DNA of 64,000 nt from Alcanivoracaceae bacterium (GTDB taxonomy: Bacteria > Pseudomonadota > Gammaproteobacteria > Pseudomonadales > Alcanivoracaceae): the NCBI GenBank assembly GCA_029210325.1, contig JARGPU010000003.1, positions 157,501 to 221,500 on the forward strand, read 5' to 3'. Positions 1 to 9,272 of this stretch are shown in pieces. How positions within the stretch are numbered: position 1 is the first letter of the stretch; every line of letters begins with the position of its first letter. The translations under genes were made by a program, and so were the position numbers. Under the pieces are notes generated by a model. That model made no database searches. It saw only the letters and a list, made by a program, of their open reading frames with translations, and was not told the DNA's origin.

Positions 1-1
1 C

Positions 2-226
2 CGGCGCTACCCGGAAACCTGGAGTCGTTTGCCCTATCTGGAAGGTGAGCTACCGGTTGAAGAAGGGGCTGCCTGGTTCGTTCTCTATCTGGGCTATGCC
101 GGCGTATCTGACAGCGGCCGGCCGGAACTGGTGCCGGGGGAATACCTTTGGGCTGAACCTTCCGCGCCTTTGGCTCTCAAAGGGGAGTTGGTGGTACGGG
201 CCTTAAGAACACCGCCACGGCAGTAG
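2..226 (+). CDS. C-terminal fragment of an unidentified protein
   Basis: An open reading frame enters from the left edge and ends with TAG at 224-226, giving about 74 residues of a C-terminus. It is acidic, with several proline-glycine turns and short beta-like hydrophobic stretches (WFVLYLGYAGV). No motif was recognised and there is no basis for a function. The true start lies outside the window. The 143 bases between this stop and the next gene hold a short GC-rich palindrome (GCCGCC/GGCGGC near 296-308) and no further gene. Confidence 0.5.
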   Translation, partial: RRYPETWSRLPYLEGELPVEEGAAWFVLYLGYAGVSDSGRPELVPGEYLWAEPSAPLALKGELVVRALRTPPRQ

Positions 227-369
227 GTCCCGTGTAATCGGTCGTTGTTTGTTTGTAACTGTATGAAAGGCCTTCTGTTTTGTCGGCAGTATTGTGCCGC
301 CGGGCGGCGCATAATGGTGCTCGTTGTGCAGCTGTGTAAGGCTGTGATCAGTCATTTTCAGGATCTGTT

Positions 370-2451
370 ATGAAACACGTTACCTTGTACGCTTTGGCGC
401 TTTCTGTTGGCGTTGCCGCAGTGTCGCTTAGTGGCTGTAATGCCGGCGAGGACTTCGGCGACGTTAATATCGGCGGCCCGGTTATTGATAACACCCCGCA
501 GCCAGCTGAGTTGCCGGCCGATGATGAAGATGCCCTTGAGATTGAGCTGGTGGTGGCTTCGGATGTTGGCGGGATGGTGCGCACTTCCAATGTTGCGCAT
601 ATCAAGTATGAATGCACCGAGTCAGTAGGCGAGGTTAAGGCTTCCGGCGACACGGCCTATCTTGCGCGCTGCGCAACTAGCGCCAGGTCGGTTGAGTTTT
701 TTGTTGGAGGTTCTGGCGAAGGTGATCCGCGTGTCTCATTTGGTGTCGCCTACTTGCCCATGTGTACCGGCCGTAGTGAGGGCTCAGCAGGACAGTCTGG
801 TTGTGCCGGTGGTAGTGGCTTCTTCCAGGTGGCGGTGGCTGATCTGGTGCCGCGTCCACTGCTCCCCGAGGATCCGGTGCCGCTTTCCGCCCCGGCTCGT
901 CGGCTAGCTAGTGACGCAGAGGTGCGTAATCGTGTTGCCTTGCTAACAGCCCTGGATGTTGATCCTGATCCGCTGGTGCTGAAAATATCCAGTGGCGCCA
1001 GTAATCTGGCTGGCAACGCACCCAACCCTGTTAGCGATCCAAATTCCGACTTTTCGACATCGGATTACGCTGAGTTTAGCGCTGCTTGGGCCGACTGGCT
1101 GGCCGCCATCAATGCGGCTTACTCGACAACTCTGGCCTTGCCGGCGACGGCAGCAGACGCCGAGGCGCTGGCTCAGGCGGCAATGGATCGTACTCGTATC
1201 GGTCTGTTCTCTCTGGAGCACGATGGCGTCAGTTATGCCACTGCATTTCCCGATGAGCCGCCCAGCAATCTGAACATAACCTTGCCGTTTATCGTTATGC
1301 CTGACGGTAGCGTGATTGGTGTGGGTGCTCTGTTTGGGGTTGTCGGTGCCGGTCTTACTACGGAGGCGGCGGTCGATTTGCTGGCCATAGAAACTGGCGC
1401 TCGATTGGATGACAGTCTGAATATCCGTGGTGATGGAGCCGGCGATTGGGAAGTGTTTAGCGTGCTTGATCCTGCGGGCGCCGCACTGTCATTCCGTGGC
1501 CGTATTATTGGCTCAGCCGCCTACGATAATAAAGTCACGGTTACCGACCGGACTGACTACAAACTGGATTATCCAGATGCTGCTGTGTACACCATGGTAG
1601 AAAACGATGCGGCAAGATTTTCCGGTAGTGCATTTGACGAGCCACAGCTTATTGATCTGCCGTTTCGTATTGCCCGCACCGGTGCCGTTGGCGCGGTGCT
1701 GCACGATGCTGTCATGGCAGCATTGCCGGAGTTTTATCAGGTAACAATTTACATGGCTTGCGTGAACCCGGATATCGATGCCGCCTGTGCTGTTATTCCG
1801 GAGGAAGAAATCGGCCCTGGCCTCAACTACCCGGTAGAGATTGATAACGATAGCTGTGATGAAAGCTGTGAGAATGATGATCCGGCACTAACCGTTACCA
1901 AGGAAAAGCCTCGCGGTGGAGCGGGCTTCGCCTTTGCCAGTGGCTCGTTTAACCTGCAGTTTCTCGATGATGGCTCGATTGTCACGGACCGCGCCGGAGA
2001 GTGTCGTCCATTAGTGTCAACGGATCCGTTGGTGCGTGAAGCGGCAAGCGGAACCATTGAGGAGTACCGGGTAGGTTATGTGTCGCGCACTTTGCCGGAC
2101 AGCAACAGTGCTAATGTGCTGTTGTTTATGGCCAGTTCTGCAAGCGACGGCGGTACCTTTGACACCTTGTTGGACCCTCCGCCCATGCCACATTTCGGCA
2201 CCCAGATTCAGGCGCGCCTTGATTTGGCAGAGACAGGGAAGCCGATGTTCCGCTTGGGGGATGATAACTTTGAGGCGGGTATACGTGCCTTCTGGCAGGA
2301 TTTCTACCAGCCAGGCCGCTATGCACAGGATTTCGATACCTACACCGGCGCTGTTGGTCACACCCTGCAGGCTCTGGCTGGCGGCGCTGCCGCCGGGGTG
2401 GAGCTGGACCTTACCTGTGTGCCAGTTAGTGCGGTGCCGCCACCGCCGTAG
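370..2451 (+). CDS. Large predicted lipoprotein, unknown function
   Basis: The 693-residue product starts with a lipoprotein signal peptide: MKH, a hydrophobic core and a lipobox LSGC with the lipidated cysteine at about residue 23, so it should be anchored in the inner or outer membrane. The mature part is acidic and rich in Ala, Gly and Asp. It has several paired cysteines (for example around residues 131-142 and near 490-500) that could form disulfides in the periplasm. The C-terminus is proline-rich. No enzymatic motif was seen. It stands alone: a hairpin with a T-run lies 79 bases downstream, before the prp operon. An assignment to a named family would be a guess. Confidence 0.8.
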   Translation: MKHVTLYALALSVGVAAVSLSGCNAGEDFGDVNIGGPVIDNTPQPAELPADDEDALEIELVVASDVGGMVRTSNVAHIKYECTESVGEVKASGDTAYLARCATSARSVEFFVGGSGEGDPRVSFGVAYLPMCTGRSEGSAGQSGCAGGSGFFQVAVADLVPRPLLPEDPVPLSAPARRLASDAEVRNRVALLTALDVDPDPLVLKISSGASNLAGNAPNPVSDPNSDFSTSDYAEFSAAWADWLAAINAAYSTTLALPATAADAEALAQAAMDRTRIGLFSLEHDGVSYATAFPDEPPSNLNITLPFIVMPDGSVIGVGALFGVVGAGLTTEAAVDLLAIETGARLDDSLNIRGDGAGDWEVFSVLDPAGAALSFRGRIIGSAAYDNKVTVTDRTDYKLDYPDAAVYTMVENDAARFSGSAFDEPQLIDLPFRIARTGAVGAVLHDAVMAALPEFYQVTIYMACVNPDIDAACAVIPEEEIGPGLNYPVEIDNDSCDESCENDDPALTVTKEKPRGGAGFAFASGSFNLQFLDDGSIVTDRAGECRPLVSTDPLVREAASGTIEEYRVGYVSRTLPDSNSANVLLFMASSASDGGTFDTLLDPPPMPHFGTQIQARLDLAETGKPMFRLGDDNFEAGIRAFWQDFYQPGRYAQDFDTYTGAVGHTLQALAGGAAAGVELDLTCVPVSAVPPPP

Positions 2452-2477
2452 ACCAGCAGAAACAGACCGGGCAGGGC

Positions 2478-2490
2478 AGATTGTCTACAA
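2478..2490. promoter_or_regulatory. GntR/FCD-type operator 1 upstream of prp operon
   Basis: AGATTGTCTACAA, containing the imperfect palindrome TTGT-CT-ACAA. The same 13 bases recur exactly at 2541-2553, 63 bp away (about six helical turns). TTGT-N2-ACAA fits the general operator form of FCD-class GntR regulators, and the adjacent gene encodes one. This copy lies just upstream of a candidate -35 box. Confidence 0.7.
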
Positions 2491-2496
2491 TGCCTC

Positions 2497-2525
2497 TTGA
2501 AACTGCCTGGTCAGCTCGATAAAGT
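2497..2525 (+). promoter_or_regulatory. Candidate sigma70 promoter of the prp operon
   Basis: TTGAAA (2497-2502), 17-base spacer, TAAAGT (2520-2525). It sits between the two 13-bp operator copies, so a bound GntR protein would flank or loop over it. Transcription would begin near 2532, placing operator 2 in the early transcribed region. This is an inference from consensus matching only. Confidence 0.45.
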
Positions 2526-2529
2526 ACGG

Positions 2530-2567
2530 CCCGTTGCACAAGATTGTCTACAACGGGTCGTTTTTTT
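2530..2567 (+). terminator. Hairpin plus T-run overlapping operator 2
   Basis: CCCGTTG (2530-2536) pairs with CAACGGG (2551-2557), with a smaller ACAA/TTGT pairing inside the loop, followed by TCG and seven T (2561-2567). It resembles an intrinsic terminator. It could end the upstream lipoprotein transcript, or act as an attenuator in the prp leader because it directly precedes the ATG at 2568. Confidence 0.5.
2541..2553. promoter_or_regulatory. GntR/FCD-type operator 2
   Basis: Second exact copy of AGATTGTCTACAA. It overlaps the loop and 3' arm of the hairpin at 2530-2567 and lies 15 bases before the likely start codon of the GntR gene, a position suited to autorepression. Confidence 0.7.
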
Positions 2568-3242
2568 ATGTCAGATTCCCCCTTGGACACCTCCATGCAG
2601 GACAGCCGCACGTTGGCTGACCGGGTTTTTGCCCGGTTGCAGGATGATATTGTCCTTGGTGTGCTGCCCCCTGGTACCAAGCTTGGTGAAACCGAGCTGG
2701 CCAGTCGCTATGGGGTTAGCCGTGGCCCGCTGCGCGAGGCCATTCGCCGCCTCGAATCTCGCAAGCTGCTTGAACGGGTGCCCCATGTGGGCACCCGTGT
2801 TGCCTCCCTGAAGGCCGCTGATCTGATCGAAATCTACCGAGTGCGGGAAGCGCTGGAAGGTATGGCTGCGCGGCTGGCCGCCGAGAATATGACGGCGCAG
2901 GAAGTGTCGGGGCTGCGTGATCTGCTGGCCCAGCACGAGCAGCAACAGGATTTGAAAGAAGATACCGCCTACTTCCAGCGCGAAGGCGACCTGGATTTCC
3001 ATTACCGGATTATTCAGGGTAGCCACAATCAGACCCTGATCGATTTGCTGATTGGCGAGATCTATCACCTGGTGCGTATGTACCGCTATCAGTTTTCCAT
3101 GACCGCCAGCCGGCCACAGAAGGCGCTCGGCGAGCACCGGCGAATTATCGAAGCAATTGAAACCCGTGATGGCGAAATGGCCGAGCTGCTGATGCGCCGG
3201 CATATCAGTCGCGCCCGGGAAAATATTGAAAGCCAGACCTAG
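2568..3242 (+). CDS. prpR: GntR family (FCD) regulator of the methylcitrate cycle
   Basis: A 224-residue DNA-binding regulator. The N-terminal winged helix (about residues 14-80) contains the GntR recognition region ELASRYGVSRGPLREAIRRLE; the C-terminal FCD domain (about 85-215) has the expected metal-ligand histidines (for example DLDFHYRI and EHRRIIEA). FCD-GntR proteins beside prpBC in Pseudomonas-like bacteria respond to methylcitrate-pathway intermediates. Here it heads the prpB-prpC-acnD-prpF operon, 18 bases before prpB. ATG at 2568 was chosen; an in-frame TTG at 2544 lies inside the operator, and ATG at 2595 is an alternative. None has a clear ribosome-binding site. Two identical operators upstream imply autoregulation. 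Confidence 0.88.
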   Translation: MSDSPLDTSMQDSRTLADRVFARLQDDIVLGVLPPGTKLGETELASRYGVSRGPLREAIRRLESRKLLERVPHVGTRVASLKAADLIEIYRVREALEGMAARLAAENMTAQEVSGLRDLLAQHEQQQDLKEDTAYFQREGDLDFHYRIIQGSHNQTLIDLLIGEIYHLVRMYRYQFSMTASRPQKALGEHRRIIEAIETRDGEMAELLMRRHISRARENIESQT

Positions 3243-3260
3243 ATTTTTTGACAGGAGAAG

Positions 3261-4154
3261 ATGATGAGCAAAGCAATCAGCGCTGGTGCGCGATTCCGCA
3301 AGGCGCTTGCTGAAGAGAAACCGCTGCAGATTATGGGCACGATCAACCCTTACTGCGCGATGATGGCCGAGCGGGTCGGGTATCGTGCGATCTACCTGTC
3401 TGGCGGCGGCGTAGCTAATGCTTCCTACGGTCTGCCGGATCTGGGCATGACCAGCCTGAATGACGTGCTGGAAGATGTCCGTCGTATTTCTGCGGCCACC
3501 GAAGTGCCGTTGCTGGTGGATATCGATACTGGCTGGGGCGGCGCCTTCAATATTGCTCGTACCGTCAAGGAAATGATCCGTGCTGGTGCCGGTGCTGTGC
3601 ATATCGAAGACCAGGTGGCGCAAAAGCGTTGTGGCCATCGTCCGAATAAGGAAATCGTTTCCAAAGAGGAGATGGTGGATCGCGTTAAAGCGGCGGTTGA
3701 TGCCCGTACGGATGACGACTTCTTTATTATCGCGCGCACCGATGCCTTCCAGAAGGATGGCCTGGACGCTGCTGTTGAGCGCGCCAAGGCCTGTCTTGAT
3801 GCTGGTGCTGATGGCATCTTCGCCGAGGCAGTGCACACGCTGGAAGACTATCAGGCCTTTGCCAAAGGTATTGGGGGTGCTCATCTGCTTGCCAATATTA
3901 CCGAGTTTGGCGCTACGCCATTGTTCAATCGCGATGAACTGGCCGCCAATGGGGCCACCATGGTGTTGTATCCGCTGTCTGCCTTCCGCGCCATGAACAA
4001 GGCGGCGCTGAATGTCTACGAAGCGATTCGCCGCGATGGCCATCAGGCAAATGTGGTTGATACCATGCAGACCCGCATGGAGCTGTATGACTTCCTTGGC
4101 TATCACGCCTACGAGGAAAAACTGGACGAGCTGTTCGCCAAAGGCAAGAGCTGA
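3261..4154 (+). CDS. prpB: 2-methylisocitrate lyase
   Basis: Cleaves 2-methylisocitrate to pyruvate and succinate, the last step of the methylcitrate cycle for propionyl-CoA, in the cytoplasm. The 297-residue protein is a TIM-barrel member of the isocitrate lyase/PEP mutase superfamily with the active-site motif KRCGH at residues 122-126, metal-binding acidic residues around VDIDTGWGG (86-94) and HIEDQ (114-118). Two adjacent ATG codons (3261, 3264) follow AGGAGAAG; either may be used. It is the second gene of the operon, 38 bases before prpC. Confidence 0.96.
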   Translation: MMSKAISAGARFRKALAEEKPLQIMGTINPYCAMMAERVGYRAIYLSGGGVANASYGLPDLGMTSLNDVLEDVRRISAATEVPLLVDIDTGWGGAFNIARTVKEMIRAGAGAVHIEDQVAQKRCGHRPNKEIVSKEEMVDRVKAAVDARTDDDFFIIARTDAFQKDGLDAAVERAKACLDAGADGIFAEAVHTLEDYQAFAKGIGGAHLLANITEFGATPLFNRDELAANGATMVLYPLSAFRAMNKAALNVYEAIRRDGHQANVVDTMQTRMELYDFLGYHAYEEKLDELFAKGKS

Positions 4155-4192
4155 TCTTTTTTTACTGAATTGACTGAAACAGGGGAAACACC

Positions 4193-5323
4193 ATGGCAGA
4201 AGCAAAGCAACTCAGTGGCGCTGGCCTGCGCGGCCAGGTAGCAGGTAAAACTGCATTGTCCACCGTTGGTAAATCCGGCTCCGGTCTGACCTATCGTGGC
4301 TATGATGTAAAAGATCTGGCCGAGAACTGCCAGTTCGAAGAAGTGGCCTATCTTATCCTTAAAGGAGAGTTGCCAACTCAGGCTCAGCTGGATGGCTATA
4401 AGGCCAAGCTGAAAACTCTGCGTGGTTTGCCGCAGGCGCTGAAAGAAGTGCTTGAGCGGATTCCAAAAAATGCCCACCCGATGGATGTCATGCGTACCGG
4501 TTGTTCGATGCTCGGCAATCTGGAGACTGAGGAAGACTTTAGTCAACAGCAGGAAGCCACTGATCGCATGCTGGCCGTATTCCCGTCCATCATCTGTTAC
4601 TGGTACCGCTTCAGCCATGATGGTGTGCGCATTGATGAGAATACCGATGATGATTCCATTGGTGCTCACTTTCTGCATATGCTGCGTGGCGAAAAGCCCA
4701 ATGCCCTGCATGAGCAGGTGATGAACGTTTCCCTGATCCTTTATGCGGAGCATGAGTTTAATGCTTCTACCTTTACCGCTCGGGTATGTGCGTCGACCCT
4801 GTCTGATCTGCACAGCTGTATTACCGGCGCCATTGGCTCGCTGCGCGGCCCGCTGCATGGTGGCGCCAACGAAGCGGCCATGGACATGATCGAGAAGTTC
4901 AAGGATGCGGATCATGCGGAGCAGGAAATGCTTGGCATGCTGGAACGTAAGGAAAAGATCATGGGCTTCGGGCACGCGATCTATAGCACCTCTGATCCGC
5001 GTAACGAGATCATCAAGCTGTGGTCTGAGAAACTTGCCGCTGACGTTGGCGATACCGTGCTTTATCCGGTGTCGGTACGTTGTGAGGCAGTTATGTGGCG
5101 TGAGAAGAAGCTGTTCTGTAACGCTGACTTCTTCCATGCATCGGCGTATCACTTCATGGGTATTCCGACCAAGCTGTTTACCCCGATCTTTGTGATGAGT
5201 CGTCTGACTGGCTGGGCCGCTCATGTTATGGAGCAGCGCGCTGACAACCGGATTATTCGACCAAGCGCGGAGTACACCGGTGAAGATCCGCGTAGCGTCA
5301 AGCCGATCAGCCAGCGCGGCTGA
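4193..5323 (+). CDS. prpC: 2-methylcitrate synthase
   Basis: Condenses propionyl-CoA with oxaloacetate to 2-methylcitrate. The 376-residue sequence is a citrate synthase-fold protein of the short class, with the HGGANEAA segment (about residue 222, catalytic His) and GFGHAIY (about 257). The operon position between prpB and acnD favours methylcitrate synthase over the TCA citrate synthase. AGGGGAAA lies 8 bases before the ATG. The 97-base gap to acnD is GC-rich with imperfect inverted repeats but no convincing terminator. Confidence 0.95.
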   Translation: MAEAKQLSGAGLRGQVAGKTALSTVGKSGSGLTYRGYDVKDLAENCQFEEVAYLILKGELPTQAQLDGYKAKLKTLRGLPQALKEVLERIPKNAHPMDVMRTGCSMLGNLETEEDFSQQQEATDRMLAVFPSIICYWYRFSHDGVRIDENTDDDSIGAHFLHMLRGEKPNALHEQVMNVSLILYAEHEFNASTFTARVCASTLSDLHSCITGAIGSLRGPLHGGANEAAMDMIEKFKDADHAEQEMLGMLERKEKIMGFGHAIYSTSDPRNEIIKLWSEKLAADVGDTVLYPVSVRCEAVMWREKKLFCNADFFHASAYHFMGIPTKLFTPIFVMSRLTGWAAHVMEQRADNRIIRPSAEYTGEDPRSVKPISQRG

Positions 5324-5420
5324 GGCAGCCTGACGGCTAGCTCAGTCCGGGGCTCCGAGGTCAGACAAAGATCCCGGGGCCTGATTTTTCTTGGCAATAA
5401 TTAACCGTGAGCCATGACCT

Positions 5421-8015
5421 ATGAACACCGAGTACCGCAAACGCCTTCCTGGAACCGTTCTGGACTACTTTGACACCCGTGAAGCGGTGGACGCTATCCA
5501 GCCCGGTGCTTACGACAAACTGCCGTATACCTCGCGCATTCTTGCTGAACAGCTGGTACGTCGCTGTGATCCTGAATTGCTCACAGATGCCCTTAGACAG
5601 CTGATTGAGCGCAGACGGGATCTGGACTTTCCCTGGTATCCGGCGCGGGTTGTTTGTCATGACATCCTCGGCCAGACCGCGCTGGTTGATCTTGCCGGAC
5701 TGCGTGAGGCGATTGCCGATGAAGGTGGTGAGCCGTCCAAGGTCAACCCGGTGGTACCGGTACAGTTAATCGTAGATCACTCGCTTGCCGTTGAGCACCC
5801 GGGCTTTGAAAAGGGTGCCTTCGAGAAAAACCGCGAAGTGGAAGAGCGCCGTAACGCAGATCGCTTTCATTTTATTAATTGGTGCAAGACCGCCTTTGAC
5901 AATGTCGATGTGATTCCGCCGGGCAATGGCATCATGCACCAGATCAATCTGGAAAAAATGTCGCCGGTGGTTCAGATACGTGATGGGGTGGCCTTCCCGG
6001 ATACCTGTGTCGGCACTGATAGCCACACACCGATGGTGGATGCACTTGGTGTAATCTCCGTCGGCGTGGGTGGTCTGGAAGCGGAAAATGTCATGCTTGG
6101 TAATCCGTCCATGATGCGCCTGCCAGACATCGTTGGCGTTGAGCTTACCGGCAAACTGAAGCCCGGAATCACCGGTACTGATCTGGTGCTGGCGCTAACC
6201 GAGTTCCTGCGTCGTGAGCGTGTTGTTGGCGCCTATCTGGAATTCTTCGGTGAGGGTGCGGACAGCCTGTCCGTCGGTGATCGGGCAACTATTGCCAACA
6301 TGACTCCGGAATACGGCGCCACCGCTGGCATGTTCTTTATTAATGAGCAGACCATCGACTATCTGAAGCTGACCGGCCGTGAGGATGATCAAGTCGCTCT
6401 GGTGGAGAAGTTTGCCAAGCATACCGGGCTGTGGTCTGACAGTTTGAAGGACGTTGAGTATGAGCGAGTGCTCAAATTCGACCTGTCCGGCGTGCAGCGT
6501 AACCTGGCGGGCCCGTCTAACCCACATGCATTGTTGCCGGTGTCAGAGCTGGCCTCCCGTGGCATCGCCAAACACGTCGATAATGAAGAGGGGCTGATGC
6601 CTGATGGTGCCGTTATTATTGCTGCCATCACCAGCTGCACCAATACCAGCAATCCGCGCAATATGATTGCTGCCGGTTTGATTGCGCGTAACGCTAACAA
6701 GCTTGGCCTGCTGCGCAAGCCATGGGTCAAGTCATCATTGGCACCCGGATCCAAGACGGTGAAGTTGTATCTTGAGGAAGCGGGCTTGCTGACGGAGCTG
6801 CAAAAACTGGGCTTTGATGTGGTCGCCTTTGCTTGCACGACCTGTAACGGCATGAGCGGCGCACTGGACCCGAAGATACAGAAAGAGGTGGTAGATCGTG
6901 ATCTCTATGCCACCGCCGTACTTTCCGGCAATCGTAACTTTGATGGTCGTATTCACCCCTATGCCAAGCAGGCGTTCCTGGCGTCGCCGCCGTTGGTAGT
7001 TGCCTATGCTATTGCTGGCAGCATCCGCTTCGACATAGAAAAGGATGTGCTCGGCCACGACCAGAGCGGCAATCCGGTTACCCTGAAGGATATCTGGCCG
7101 AGCGATGAGGAGATTGATGCCATCGTCAAGTCTTCGGTAAAGCCGGAGCAGTTCCGCCAGACCTATATTCCCATGTTTGAAAAGAAGGGCGCTGATGAAC
7201 GCGCTGCCAGTCCGCTGTATGAATGGCGCCCCATGTCCACCTATATCCGCCGCCCACCATACTGGGAAGGCAATATGGCCAGTCAGCGCGAGCTCAAGGG
7301 CATGCGTACTCTGGCCCTGCTGCCAGACAACATCACCACCGATCACCTATCGCCATCCAATGCCATCATGATGGACTCGGCCGCCGGTGAGTACCTGCAC
7401 AAGATGGGGCTGCCAGAGGAGGACTTCAATTCCTACGCGACCCACCGTGGTGATCACCTGACCGCACAACGTGCCACCCTGGCAAACCCGAAACTGTTTA
7501 ACGAAATGGTCAGGGATGAGCAGGGCAAGGTGGTGCAGGGTTCCCTTGCCCGGGTTGAGCCGGAAGGTAAAGTAATGCGCATGTGGGAAGCGATTGAAAC
7601 CTACATGGAGCGCAAGCAGCCTCTGATCATCATCGCCGGCGCTGACTATGGTCAGGGGTCCAGCCGTGACTGGGCAGCAAAAGGGGTCGCCCTCGCCGGA
7701 GTTGAAGCGATCGTTGCTGAAGGCTTTGAGCGTATTCATCGCACCAACCTGATTGGTATGGGTGTAATGCCGTTGCAGTTTGAGAACGGCACCACGCGGA
7801 AGACGCTCAATCTCGACGGTACTGAGGTCTATGATGTTGAAGGGGAGTCGTCACCAGGTGCCAAGTTAACCCTGGTTATTCACCGTCAGAATGGTGATGT
7901 CGAACGGGTTCCAGTGCTTTGCCGTCTGGATACTGCAGAGGAAGTGTCGGTGTATAAATCCGGTGGCATCCTGCAGAAGTTCGCCAAGGACTTCATTCAG
8001 GGCGCCGTTGCCTGA
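5421..8015 (+). CDS. acnD: Fe-S dependent 2-methylcitrate dehydratase (2-methyl-trans-aconitate forming)
   Basis: An aconitase-family enzyme that, with PrpF, replaces PrpD in many gamma- and betaproteobacteria: it dehydrates 2-methylcitrate to the trans-aconitate isomer. At 864 residues it has the usual length. The 4Fe-4S ligands are visible as SCTNTS (about residue 404) and ACTTCNG (about 471-474). The C-terminal swivelling domain carries GADYGQGSSRDWAAKG, the usual substrate-phosphate/carboxylate loop. It lies between prpC and prpF; no prpD was found. A perfect 12-bp inverted repeat follows the stop codon. Confidence 0.95.
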   Translation: MNTEYRKRLPGTVLDYFDTREAVDAIQPGAYDKLPYTSRILAEQLVRRCDPELLTDALRQLIERRRDLDFPWYPARVVCHDILGQTALVDLAGLREAIADEGGEPSKVNPVVPVQLIVDHSLAVEHPGFEKGAFEKNREVEERRNADRFHFINWCKTAFDNVDVIPPGNGIMHQINLEKMSPVVQIRDGVAFPDTCVGTDSHTPMVDALGVISVGVGGLEAENVMLGNPSMMRLPDIVGVELTGKLKPGITGTDLVLALTEFLRRERVVGAYLEFFGEGADSLSVGDRATIANMTPEYGATAGMFFINEQTIDYLKLTGREDDQVALVEKFAKHTGLWSDSLKDVEYERVLKFDLSGVQRNLAGPSNPHALLPVSELASRGIAKHVDNEEGLMPDGAVIIAAITSCTNTSNPRNMIAAGLIARNANKLGLLRKPWVKSSLAPGSKTVKLYLEEAGLLTELQKLGFDVVAFACTTCNGMSGALDPKIQKEVVDRDLYATAVLSGNRNFDGRIHPYAKQAFLASPPLVVAYAIAGSIRFDIEKDVLGHDQSGNPVTLKDIWPSDEEIDAIVKSSVKPEQFRQTYIPMFEKKGADERAASPLYEWRPMSTYIRRPPYWEGNMASQRELKGMRTLALLPDNITTDHLSPSNAIMMDSAAGEYLHKMGLPEEDFNSYATHRGDHLTAQRATLANPKLFNEMVRDEQGKVVQGSLARVEPEGKVMRMWEAIETYMERKQPLIIIAGADYGQGSSRDWAAKGVALAGVEAIVAEGFERIHRTNLIGMGVMPLQFENGTTRKTLNLDGTEVYDVEGESSPGAKLTLVIHRQNGDVERVPVLCRLDTAEEVSVYKSGGILQKFAKDFIQGAVA

Positions 8016-8018
8016 CAA

Positions 8019-8046
8019 TTCGGGGCGGAAGTATTTCCGCCCCGAA
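8019..8046 (+). promoter_or_regulatory. Perfect intra-operon hairpin between acnD and prpF
   Basis: TTCGGGGCGGAA (8019-8030), loop GTAT, TTCCGCCCCGAA (8035-8046): a 12-bp perfect stem starting 3 bases after the acnD stop. There is no T-run, so it is more likely an mRNA-stabilising or partial termination element that lowers prpF relative to acnD. Confidence 0.75.
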
Positions 8047-8069
8047 CTAACTTGTACAAGGATCAAACC

Positions 8070-9263
8070 ATGTCACACGCCCCGCAAATCAAAGTGCCTG
8101 CTACCTATATGCGTGGCGGTACTAGCAAAGGTGTGTTTTTCCGGCTGGAAGATTTGCCGCAGTCCTGTCAGCTACCTGGCGCGGCGCGCGATCGTCTGTT
8201 TATGCGGGTGATTGGTAGCCCGGACCCCTATGCCAAGCATATCGACGGCATGGGGGGAGCAACTTCCAGTACCAGCAAGTGTGTGATTCTGTCGAAGAGC
8301 ACACAGCCTGACCACGATGTGGACTATCTCTACGGTCAGGTTTCCATCGATAAGGCATTCGTTGACTGGAGTGGTAACTGCGGCAACCTGTCCACCGCAG
8401 CAGGGGCTTTTGCTCTGCATGCCGGGTTGGTGGAGGCCTCGCGTATTCCGCAAAACGGCATCTGCAGTGTGCGTATCTGGCAGGCCAACATTAATAAAAC
8501 GATTATCGCCCATGTGCCGGTAACCGATGGCCAGGTGCAGGAAACAGGAGACTTCGAGCTGGATGGGGTGACATTCCCGGCGGCAGAAATTGTTCTTGAG
8601 TTTCTTGACCCAGCGGATGAAGGCGAGGGTGATGATGGCGGCGCCATGTTCCCCACCGGCAGCCTGGTGGATGACCTTGAAGTGCCCGGAGTGGGCACCT
8701 TTAAGGCAACCATGATCAATGCCGGCATTCCCACCGTATTCGTCAATGCGGTCGATATCGGTTACACCGGTGCCGAGCTGCAGGATGCTATTAACGGTGA
8801 TAGCAAGGCGCTGGAGCGTTTTGAAACCATTCGTGCCTATGGTGCCCTGAAGATGGGCCTGATCAAGGACCTTGCCAGTGCCGCCACGCGTCAGCACACG
8901 CCGAAGATCGCCTTTGTCGCGCCACCGACTGACTATGTGTCGTCCTCTGGCAAGACGGTGAAGGCAGGGGATGTGGACCTGTTAGTACGGGCCCTGTCCA
9001 TGGGCAAGCTGCACCACGCCATGATGGGTACTGCGGCGGTGGCTATCGGCACCGCAGCGGCTATTCCCGGCACTCTGGTAAATCAGGCTGCGGGTGGCGG
9101 TGACCGGGACTCGGTGCGCTTCGGACATCCCTCGGGAACATTGCGGGTGGGCGCGGAAGCGAAACTGGTAGGCGGTAACTGGACAGTGACCAAGGCGATC
9201 ATGAGCCGCAGCGCACGGGTGCTGATGGAAGGCGCGGTGCGACTGCCTGGTGATAGCCTCTGA
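8070..9263 (+). CDS. prpF: 2-methylaconitate cis-trans isomerase
   Basis: Isomerises 2-methyl-trans-aconitate made by AcnD to the cis form used by aconitase. The 397-residue protein has the N-terminal PrpF signature MRGGTSKGVFF (about residues 12-22) and a glycine-rich SGNCGNLS segment around residue 100, as in the diaminopimelate epimerase-fold PrpF family. ATG at 8070 follows AAGGA; a TTG six codons upstream is a poorer choice. Last gene of the prp operon. Confidence 0.95.
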   Translation: MSHAPQIKVPATYMRGGTSKGVFFRLEDLPQSCQLPGAARDRLFMRVIGSPDPYAKHIDGMGGATSSTSKCVILSKSTQPDHDVDYLYGQVSIDKAFVDWSGNCGNLSTAAGAFALHAGLVEASRIPQNGICSVRIWQANINKTIIAHVPVTDGQVQETGDFELDGVTFPAAEIVLEFLDPADEGEGDDGGAMFPTGSLVDDLEVPGVGTFKATMINAGIPTVFVNAVDIGYTGAELQDAINGDSKALERFETIRAYGALKMGLIKDLASAATRQHTPKIAFVAPPTDYVSSSGKTVKAGDVDLLVRALSMGKLHHAMMGTAAVAIGTAAAIPGTLVNQAAGGGDRDSVRFGHPSGTLRVGAEAKLVGGNWTVTKAIMSRSARVLMEGAVRLPGDSL

Positions 9264-9272
9264 GTCGTTTGC

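Noticed and set aside
2571..4205. 544-codon open frame on the minus strand across prpR and prpB
   Set aside because: It is antisense to two well-identified genes and its translation resembles no protein; a high-GC codon-bias artefact.
4109..5224. 371-codon minus-strand open frame across prpC
   Set aside because: Fully antisense to prpC, with low-complexity composition.
5324..5420. Possible terminator between prpC and acnD
   Set aside because: The inverted repeats need several mismatches and bulges to pair; not convincing despite a T-run near 5384.
5421..9263. Possibility that the dehydratase is a normal TCA aconitase
   Set aside because: The gene lies between prpC and prpF, and PrpF is needed only with AcnD, so AcnD is the better call.
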